Of a stretch of DNA of 14,180 nt, positions 10,601 through 14,180 are shown in pieces. The position numbers and the translations under genes are program-made. Within the stretch, counting starts at the first letter, position 1. Every line of letters starts with the position of its first letter. The notes beneath the pieces were generated by a model that saw nothing but the letters and a program-made list of their open reading frames with translations, made no database searches and had not been told where the DNA came from. The DNA is from Thermoflexales bacterium (GTDB lineage Bacteria; Chloroflexota; Anaerolineae; Fen-1058), in the NCBI GenBank assembly GCA_016931085.1, contig JAFGFO010000116.1, forward strand, positions 1 through 14,180. Reading direction: 5' to 3'.

Positions 10601-13600
10601 ATCTTTTGCCGGAACACGCCGTTCACGTAGAACGAGACCGCATTCGCGCTGTCCATCACGGCCGCCACGTGCGTCCACTGGTTAGCTTGCAGGCTGGCGG
10701 CGGCGTTGTAGGTGCTCACGCCATACGTTCTGAAAGACAGACTGGTGTTGGACAAAGCAAACGCAAAGCCATTCGCATTGCTGGCCGTGGTGGCCGTGGC
10801 CAGGATATTCTGTGTTCCGCTCACTTTGGCCGGGCGTATCCAGGCCGCCAGGCTAAAGTTGTTGCGCAGGCGATTGGCCGGGCCGTTGGGCAGGCTCACG
10901 AAATCGCCGCTGCCGAACTGGGCCGCGTAGGCGTAGCGACCGTCCTGCCCGGCGTCGGGACACGTGCCGGGCGAGCACACCGCCACGCCGGCGGCGCTGG
11001 CGCGGTTCTGGAAGGTCTGCGCGCCGGCGGCCTCGTCCAGGCGCAGCAGCAAGATCGGCGCATGGGTCTCTTGCACGCCCGCCGACATGGCGAGCACGTT
11101 CGGGTCAGAGGGCACGTAGGGGTTGTAGCCGAAGGTTTTTTCCTTGAAATCGCTCAGGCCGTCATAGTCCGCGTCAGGATGCAAGGGGTCGGACGTGACC
11201 CAGGTAGAGAGCTGGCTGCCGCTGGCGTCGATGGCGTAGACCATTTCCCAACCGCTCAATTCTTCCTTGTCCGTCAGGCCATCGCCGTCGCTATCCTTAC
11301 GCATAGGATCAGTGCCGTGCGTCCCTTCTTCCGCATCCGACAGGCCGTCGTCGTCGCTGTCCTGGCGGGCCGGGTCGCTGCCGTGCGCCAGCTCCCAATC
11401 ATCCGGCAGCCCGTCGCCGTCGGTGTCCCAACGGCTGTCGTCGGGGTCCGCCCCGCCGTCGGCAGGTCCTAACAGACTGTCGCCATCAAAATCCGCCTGC
11501 CTTTGGAACGTCAGGCTGTCCGTTTGCCCCCACGCCAGGCTGTAGCCGCCGTCGCGGGCCACGGCCGCGTAGAACTCGTCCAGCGTAGCGGGCAAGACGT
11601 CGAGCACAAAGCGTCCGCCCAGGTCAATATGGTTCGAATTGTCGCTGTCTCGGACGGCGCACACGGGAATCAAGCACACGTAAGGCAAAATGCATCCGGC
11701 CCACGCCGTCAGCGGGTTAGGGACTGTCCAACATTCCTGCGTCGCCACGTCCACCCCCTCGGTCAGGGTGGCCTGGATGGGCTGGTTGATGCCGGCCGTG
11801 TCCAGGGGAATCGCTTCGCTTTCGGGGATGGGATTGGCATAGAAGGTGTGCGCCGCCCCGGCTGACTGCCACTCGTCCTTCATCTGATCCAGGTCAACCC
11901 CTTCGAGATCGGCCTCTTCATTCTGGATTTCGTACTTGAAGGTCGAGCGCTTTACATTGCTATCGGAGAACTGCCACCAATACGAAATGGATTTCCAATC
12001 CACCGGGATCAGGTTGGTGCCATTTTTCCACCCTTCGATGATTTCGTCGCCGGGCGGAACGACCCGGACGAGCTTGATGGTGGTGGTGAGATCGAGGGTG
12101 AGATAGAGATTGTTGCCCACCGCCAGGCCCTCGTCCGGCTTTGCCAGGTCATAGTTGAAACGGCCAAACTGGAGCCGGTCCGGGTCTTGCAGGTCGGTCA
12201 AGGCCCGTGCGCTAAAGATGGACCATTTGACCAGCTCGGCGGCCCAGCCAGAGATGCCCTTGCACAGCCACTGCCCGACAGCCGTCTTTTGCACATCTTG
12301 GCCCGCAATGACGGACGCCAGGCCGCAGATCGCCATGACCAGCGCGTCGAAAGCGCCAATGATGGCGGTGATGATCTGCCCCACGACCGGGATCAAGGAA
12401 ATGGCCAACATGATGGCCGCGACGATGGCGTAGGCAATAAAGTCGGCAATCACGGCGTGGGCGGCGATGCTGCTCATCTTGAGGTGCCCCGCGACAATCG
12501 TGGCGATCGCGCCGGCAAAGGCTATCGCCACGCCGATGATAAGGCCAATGACGGCGCATACTACGGTGGCCCTGGAGATGGCAGCCAGCGTCTTGGTATA
12601 CGCCTCATAAACGGTCTTGATCGCCAGGACAACCTGCACGACCGCCATCGTGACGGACACAAGCATGTTGAGCATCAGCTCGACTTTGGCAAAGGCAAAG
12701 CCCACGACAATCGCGATGATCAGCAGCGAGGCGCCGGCGATCGCCAGCCCGACCACCGCGCCAAACTTTTTACCGCTGTTCAATTTGTCGGCGAGGGTAT
12801 CGAAAAGGCTGTTCAGCTTTTCCGTCAGTGTGTTCTTGAGGCCGCGCCCGATGAGCCAGAAAACGTCCTTCGGGCCGGTGATACCGGCCGCGGAGAATCT
12901 GCCCCCCAGCCCCACGTAATTCATCTCGATCTTGAAGGCGCGATAAGCCGCATCCGCGATCATCTCGGTGATGGTCACGATGCCTTTTGCCCCGCCGACC
13001 GTCCCGCCATACGCCGAGTGGGTCATCAGATAAGAGATCGTCATCGCCAGCGAGCCATCGCCATGGAGCGGGTTATACGGGTAGAGCGGTGTATTCCCCA
13101 CAGCGACCAGCCCCGTCCGCCCCTGGTTGAGCGCCAGGTAATACGAGCGGGCGACCGCGATCTGCCCGTCGCGGATGTCTTCAGCGGTGTCAGAAGGGGT
13201 ATCCGCCAATAACGGCAGGGCAGCCTTCAAGCGCGCGCCGAACAAGTCCCAGTATTCGGCCATCGGGAAAGCGTTCCACGCGCCGCTCTGATAGCGGTAC
13301 GGCGCCCAGTTTAGCGCGGCGATGGTATTGATCTGTTCGCCGCTCAAGTCAAAGCTCACACTCGTGTTGACGATGGTGCGCGTGTCTTGCGTGTCCAGGT
13401 TGGCCCCGCGATAGTGTTCCTCGCGAGCAAACAACAGGCTTGGCGTGGCGTTGGTATAGGCGCTAAAGTTGGTGTTCAGGATGCGCAGCGTGTCGGTCAT
13501 CATCACAAAGGCGACGTGATCCTGGGTGGGATAGGTCACCGTCTCCACCTGGAGCGTGGCGGTGGTCGGAATCCCCCAGCGCAGGGTCTCGGTGACGGCG

Positions 13601-14180
13601 GAGGGCAGCGGGGCGTCGAAGCGGCGGTTGATGGTATCGTCGGCGACCGTGACGCCGTCAAAGCTCGTGGCCACGCCCAGGTCGCGGATGTCGTTGTCGT
13701 TCGCGTCGCGGCCCGACAAGAATACTTCTTCCAGGCCCACCGACAGCGGCCACAACCAGTTGTCCATCTGGCGTTCCTCAGGCGTCGCTTTAGCGGCGGG
13801 GTCTTCCCACACGATCGCCATGTTAAAGCCGTGATCCTCGCGCACCGACAGCCCGGTGAGATACCACTCGTCGCCGTAGGTGTGCACGACCTGGGAGACG
13901 TTCAGCTCCCAGCTCTCTCGATAGTCGCACCAGGCTTCGGCGTCTTGATTGCCGACGCTGGCCGGCATCTGCTTACACATATCCGACAGCGTCTGCACCA
14001 TCCACACCAGGCTCACCTTTTGGGCCGCGCTGCCCAGGCTGCCGTTGTTGGGGAAATAGGGCATACGCGCGGAGAACGCCACCCGCCCGCCGCCGGAGGC
14101 GTCGGGGACAATGTTGACCGGCACATACAGTAACACATTGGATTCGCCCTTGTCGCGCGCGGTGACGCCGTAAGCCTCCA
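1..14180 (-). CDS. Giant modular surface protein, LamG/FG-GAP/cadherin-like (partial at both ends)
   Basis: One minus-strand frame is open across the entire window (4726 complete codons, 14178 down to 1). Translation follows one frame and gives coherent domains from end to end, so I see no frameshift. The start lies beyond 14180 and the stop beyond position 1, so the full protein is longer than 4726 residues. Modules in order: unknown N-terminal part; multi-helix hydrophobic block; unknown soluble region; thrombospondin-3-like calcium repeats; LamG 1-5 (a PA14-like domain inside LamG 3); two Ig-like domains; LamG 6-8; another Ig-like region; LVIVD blades; FG-GAP blades; cadherin/VCBS-like domains. 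These families are typically extracellular and bind glycans, calcium or proteins, so an adhesin, matrix or cell-surface role is inferred. No enzyme active site was recognised. Neither signal peptide nor C-terminal sorting signal can be judged because both ends are missing. No neighbouring gene is visible. The exact ligand and secretion route are unknown. Confidence 0.97.
1630..2781 (-). repeat. FG-GAP-type beta-propeller repeats (about six)
   Basis: Residues 3800-4183 contain repeated 'FG.sva..gd.lvVGAP' blades. Visible cores are GSFGKAVSVYKDYLVVGAP, GYLSGNLVPDILVGAPD, SFGAAVALSGNTLVVGAPDW, FGASVDIDGDTIVVGSQAED, FGASVVISGDRIAVGAPLTK and FGRSLALYDDTLVVGAPGDV. This is the integrin-alpha-type fold, and six or seven blades would make a propeller. 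Only the first blade keeps a clear acidic loop (EGDGDGN). The region after the second core (about 2340-2560) is Ser/Gly/Tyr-rich, contains a CSDWC pair and departs from the consensus, so one further blade may be hidden or degraded there. Likely role: protein or glycan recognition outside the cell. Confidence 0.92.
2974..3366 (-). repeat. LVIVD-type beta-propeller repeats (about three)
   Basis: Residues 3605-3735 show three blades with the pattern 'v.g..AYv.dg..gL.vvDlsnP': GSQAYVPAGALWRVDLSNP, then GTRAYVADGSRGLTVVDLSN, then GSYAYLADGSGGLRVVNVAN. A truncated start of a fourth (GNVLAIDL) follows. LVIVD blades normally stack into closed propellers of more blades, so three is short for a stand-alone ring. 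They are followed by FG-GAP blades after an Ala/Arg-rich linker. Confidence 0.85.
3367..3810 (-). other. Ig-like region between LamG 8 and the propeller repeats
   Basis: Residues 3457-3604. The first half contains FALDLRGTDAAGHTGAADLS, the 'A.D.aG..g' turn of an Ig-like stalk domain. The DTLAPRVAITLAPTGSGYRY segment starts a second unit with a cysteine pair (SPCGAG and TADC). The second unit is less clear and could be a partial Ig-like domain or a cap for the blades that follow. Confidence 0.6.
3811..4779 (-). other. LamG-like domain 8, with a C-terminal insertion
   Basis: Residues 3134-3456, about 320 in length. It has PVLRLTLDEAWAANG, LQFDGVDDYVSIDS, FSLAAWVYPSPED, WNHVAATFDGASYSLYVNGV and, much later, WRGGLDDVRLYPRALSPLEV. 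It lacks the C-x(n)-C-P motif found in the other seven LamG domains. Between LDVGRG and the closing strand lies an extra beta-type segment of about 112 residues (3889-4224) with strands such as VTFQNLTLTPISMGLYDVTL and LTLQVSYKG. Its closest relative in the protein is LamG 3: compare LQVINRTVLVGGFGNG with LQMAGRHVRVGFGTG. Confidence 0.9.
4783..5415 (-). other. LamG-like domain 7
   Basis: Residues 2922-3132. It has TLHLAFEDMPDQTG, CSGAACP, SAAAFDGKQTTIALP, ATVSAWVKR, WVHLAATYDGAAVRLYRDGQ and the closing GVIDDVRMFDRALPAEAIRE. Cysteines at SCGLLL and QCSAV may form an extra internal disulfide. The C-terminal linker (REQLYLGAEPVLRLTLDE) mirrors the LamG 2 to LamG 3 junction. Confidence 0.93.
5500..6108 (-). 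other. LamG-like domain 6
   Basis: Residues 2691-2893. It has ALVLHMEESAGATRFYDN, CSGACP, AVRFSGSSGPLQL, LSVAAWIRPEALSG, WAHVAVVVGDDNTITLYQNG and the closing VGYLDELVIVERALLGEEVR. It shows its closest internal resemblance to LamG 1: AAWIRP followed by a short ATA tract, the GGFSFGL/GFAFAL strand, and IGAGSAS/IGAASAT before the last strand. Confidence 0.93.
6214..6579 (-). other. Ig-like domain 2
   Basis: Residues 2534-2655. It opens YVDGTPPVATL, contains WQIHLNGAISDPGIANTSGV and SVRVALLDANGALLG, and closes with YTVRLEAADRLGNQASLALG, the same turn as in the preceding domain. The next segment (DATAPGGDASLPVTALTPAD) leads into LamG 6. It is likely a second spacer of the same type, slightly longer because of an internal loop. 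Confidence 0.85.
6580..6903 (-). other. Ig-like domain 1
   Basis: Residues 2426-2533. It opens with the 'DTTAPTS' lead typical of bacterial Ig-like stalk domains (FFVDTTAPTSALRSYHADLP), continues with LLMYVEAQDEYAGVSQVELL and ends with YTFATRATDWAGNQATSANV. The 'A.D.AGN' turn is the family hallmark. A cysteine pair (APACMD and AWCP) sits in the middle. It is likely a structural spacer between LamG blocks. Domain edges are approximate. Confidence 0.85.
6931..7560 (-). other. LamG-like domain 5
   Basis: Residues 2207-2416. It has IVHLHLDEPAG, the shortest cysteine motif (CTNCP), AAEFNMAAGHTTDHITIA, FSVGAWVQP, WNYVMGTYNGSLARIYVNGY and the closing YGRLDEVSLYDHALNAYAVR. An additional cysteine pair (SACG and AACA) lies in the middle strands. 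After this domain the LamG run is interrupted by two Ig-like domains. Confidence 0.92.
7561..8142 (-). other. LamG-like domain 4
   Basis: Residues 2013-2206. It starts LALHLKLDEAPG and has the longest variant of the cysteine motif (CASAGGACP), then AVLFDGASDWLS, ALMAWVWPT, WQHVAATLTGNNVKFYLNGQ and AGAMDDVRVFTLPPSD. Standard LamG length. It is joined to LamG 5 by YREAP with essentially no linker, so the two probably pack end to end. Confidence 0.93.
8143..9582 (-). other. LamG-like domain 3, enlarged by two insertions
   Basis: Residues 1533-2012, about 480 in length against roughly 200 for its siblings. The opening LamG half (VLRIQFEQTTG, CSGSTCP, GGRFGGNDYVSISS, FTLSAWVKP) breaks at 9309, where a PA14-like domain is inserted (separate entry). 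The LamG resumes at about 8904 with LQMAGRHVRVGFGTG, WNHIVATYDADELILYVNNA and VWVDQLHVYDARPG. A second extra segment of about 119 residues (8224-8580) follows. It contains a CSGC motif and WGGLGDSANVDVDLS. The final strand then seems to occur a second time as GSLDDVSIYRHPLSAEEIDE. The two insertions may reflect nested domain capture. Fold assignment for the halves is firm; the second inserted segment is unrecognised. Confidence 0.85.
8905..9309 (-). other. PA14-like domain nested in LamG 3
   Basis: Residues 1624-1758 interrupt the LamG fold after SAWVKPKPQPEPV. Visible features fit the PA14 beta-barrel pattern: CVGWEGWMDPDSG, then YVRYYSGDFDFPGGYYDFSI, GKAIVYVDGVQIASADPWED, LHYYLSAGVHNIKINVHSVY, and GTRVQFAFSPP. 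The family hallmark is a 'G.Y.F....DG..v.vDG' core followed by 'L.aG.H.i.v.y...g', and both halves are present here. PA14 domains are extracellular and often bind carbohydrates. Two cysteines (ACPF and GGC) could close the N-terminal loop. The call rests on pattern recognition, and another jelly-roll family is possible. Confidence 0.72.
9583..10164 (-). other. LamG-like domain 2
   Basis: Residues 1339-1532 start at AQLWLPLDEDA. They carry CSPTSCP, ALKFNGSQSVALPG, FAVSVWVNT, WYHLVFRYDKEKREQAIYVN and the closing signature LGWLDDVRSYNRPLTASEIR followed by ELYE. Length is about 194 residues, usual for this fold. The closing helix and linker RELYERPVLRIQFEQ lead directly into LamG 3 with no spacer and closely resemble the LamG 7 to LamG 8 junction. 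Confidence 0.93.
10168..10449 (-). other. Interdomain segment between LamG 1 and LamG 2
   Basis: Residues 1244-1337 separate LamG 1 from LamG 2 and read as a small beta-type unit. PEQTLAYTATLANKLLGRYA, LLSFSSVP and TFVLQPLAET alternate like strands and resemble the conserved-repeat or Ig-type stalk units that use 'tlTYtvtl.N' strands. It ends with TRAISVTQTAEALITDW. Other LamG neighbours are joined by far shorter linkers, so this is probably a small folded domain and not a linker. No family is assigned with confidence. Confidence 0.5.
10450..11058 (-). other. LamG-like domain 1
   Basis: Residues 1041-1243 form a concanavalin/LamG jelly roll. It begins with the strand LLLRLDEAAG. It then has the disulfide-type motif CSPGTCP, AAQFGSGDFVSLPNG, FSLAAWIRP, WTHVAAVMD, VSFYVNGVF and the closing LLNDVTVFDRALSASEV. 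LamG folds typically bind glycans, glycoproteins or calcium, but this copy shows no obvious catalytic residues. It most resembles LamG 6 of the same protein (shared middle strands and IGA.SA before the last strand). Confidence 0.93.
11101..11496 (-). repeat. Thrombospondin type 3-like calcium-binding repeat array
   Basis: Residues 895-1026 hold five Asp-rich units of the DxDxDGLxDxxE type: DFDGDSLLGPADGG, DTDGDGLPDDWELAHGSDP, DSDDDGLSDAEEGTHGTDP, DSDGDGLTDKEE and DADYDGLSDFKEKTFGYNP. Alternating aspartates followed by Gly-Leu are the family's calcium ligands, and the array is expected to be a stiff, calcium-stabilised spacer. The first unit is degenerate (DSLL instead of DGL.D). Between units four and five is an extra segment beginning SGWEMVYAIDASGSQLSTWV and ending TSDPLHP. 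The array sits exactly at the boundary between the membrane-like N-terminal half and the LamG array, as expected of a calcium-dependent stalk. Confidence 0.93.
11497..12300 (-). other. Unrecognised soluble region with a cysteine patch
   Basis: Residues 627-894 link the hydrophobic block to the calcium-binding repeats. They contain aromatic beta-type segments (DWKSISYWWQFSDSNVKRST, about 11953-12012), an acidic helix-like stretch (EEADLEGVDLDQMKDEW), and a cluster of four cysteines in about 29 residues (ECWTVPNPLTAWAGC, then ILPYVCLIPVC, about 11650-11736). The cluster could form disulfides in an oxidising extracellular setting, and ILPYVCLIPVC is itself hydrophobic. The final part (LGGRFVLDVLPATLDEFYAA) resembles the ordinary structured lead-in before thrombospondin-3 repeats. 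No family assigned. Confidence 0.55.
12301..12765 (-). other. Multi-helix hydrophobic (membrane-insertion-like) block
   Basis: Residues 472-626 are strikingly hydrophobic and rich in Ala, Gly, Ile and Val. Candidate helices are FGAVVGLAIAGASLLIIAIV (about 12688-12765), LMLNMLVSVTMAVVQVVLAI (12619-12678), ATVVCAVIGLIIGVAIAFAG (about 12487-12570), and a longer stretch containing FIAYAIVAAIMLAISLIPVV and TAIIGAFDALVMAICGLASV (12301-12468), which could be two helices. Short polar breaks separate them (AKVE, KTVYEAYTKT, HLKMSS). Glycine and alanine spacing suggests tightly packed helices. A four-helix count would leave both flanks on the same side of a membrane, and a five-helix count would not. 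Possible roles are a membrane anchor, a pore- or translocation-type module as in large bacterial toxins, or a buried helical bundle. I recognise no named family. The rest of the protein looks extracellular and beta-rich, so this block is out of character with its surroundings. Confidence 0.8.
12766..14178 (-). other. Unrecognised region upstream of the hydrophobic block (residues 1-471)
   Basis: This stretch translates cleanly but matches no family I can name. It mixes beta-rich segments (for example NVLLYVPVNIVP near 14115-14150 and AFVMMTDTLRILN near 13462-13509) with helical segments. It contains an isolated cysteine pair (MCK...WCDY, about 13924-13980). From about 12960 it turns helical and amphipathic: GRGLKNTLTEKLNSLFDTLA, then DKLNSGKK, leads straight into the hydrophobic block. 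Composition is that of an ordinary folded protein, with tryptophans, tyrosines and mixed charge, not low-complexity linker. Residues such as FSARMPYFPNNG and NWAPYRYQSGAWNAFPMAEY may give a homology search a foothold. The true N-terminus lies outside the window, so this may be only the last part of a larger domain. Function unknown. Confidence 0.6.

Noticed and set aside
9553..11472. Plus-strand open frame of 639 codons
   Set aside because: It is the exact codon-aligned antisense of the giant gene. It exists because CTA, TTA and TCA are uncommon in the minus-strand frame. Its product is Arg/His/Gly-rich with no recognisable domain.
12301..12765. A separate small membrane-protein gene hidden in the hydrophobic block
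   Set aside because: The frame is continuous with the flanking sequence on both sides, with no stop or intergenic gap, so the block belongs to the giant protein.
12187..14133. Plus-strand open frames at 12187-13212 and 13387-14133
   Set aside because: His/Asp/Arg-rich antisense products with no domain. The opposite strand encodes a coherent hydrophobic block and folded region.

Overview
The window is a single protein-coding gene with no visible beginning or end. On the minus strand, the frame whose codons occupy + strand positions 3k-2 to 3k stays open from 14178 to 1. That is 4726 consecutive codons with no stop, no start and no intergenic DNA. The whole window is therefore the interior of one giant gene for a modular, surface-type protein. 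Residue numbers below count from the first complete codon at 14178 as residue 1.

Layout from N to C (right to left): (1) an unrecognised, probably folded region, residues 1-471 (12766-14178); (2) a very hydrophobic block of about 155 residues with several candidate membrane helices (12301-12765); (3) an unrecognised soluble region with a cysteine patch (11497-12300); (4) a calcium-binding thrombospondin type 3-like array (11101-11496); (5) five LamG/concanavalin-like jelly-roll domains (6931-11058), one carrying a PA14-like insertion; (6) two Ig-like domains (6214-6903); (7) three more LamG domains (3811-6108); (8) a further Ig-like region (3367-3810); (9) three LVIVD-type propeller blades (2974-3366); (10) about six FG-GAP-type blades (1630-2781); (11) five and a half cadherin/VCBS-like domains running off the left edge (1-1617).

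Almost every recognisable module is an extracellular carbohydrate-, protein- or calcium-binding fold, so the product is most simply a giant adhesin or surface/matrix protein. The unusual element is the multi-helix hydrophobic block upstream of the adhesive array. It could anchor the protein or act as a membrane-inserting module, and I cannot tell which.

The DNA looks GC-rich, and the codons CTA, TTA and TCA are uncommon. This explains the long codon-aligned open frames on the opposite strand. GC-richness together with very large LamG/FG-GAP/LVIVD/VCBS proteins fits an uncultured environmental bacterium. My best guess is Chloroflexota (Anaerolineae/Caldilineae-like), but that is inference from protein style only. 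I saw no RNA genes, CRISPR arrays, mobile elements, promoters or terminators, and none are expected inside one coding frame.
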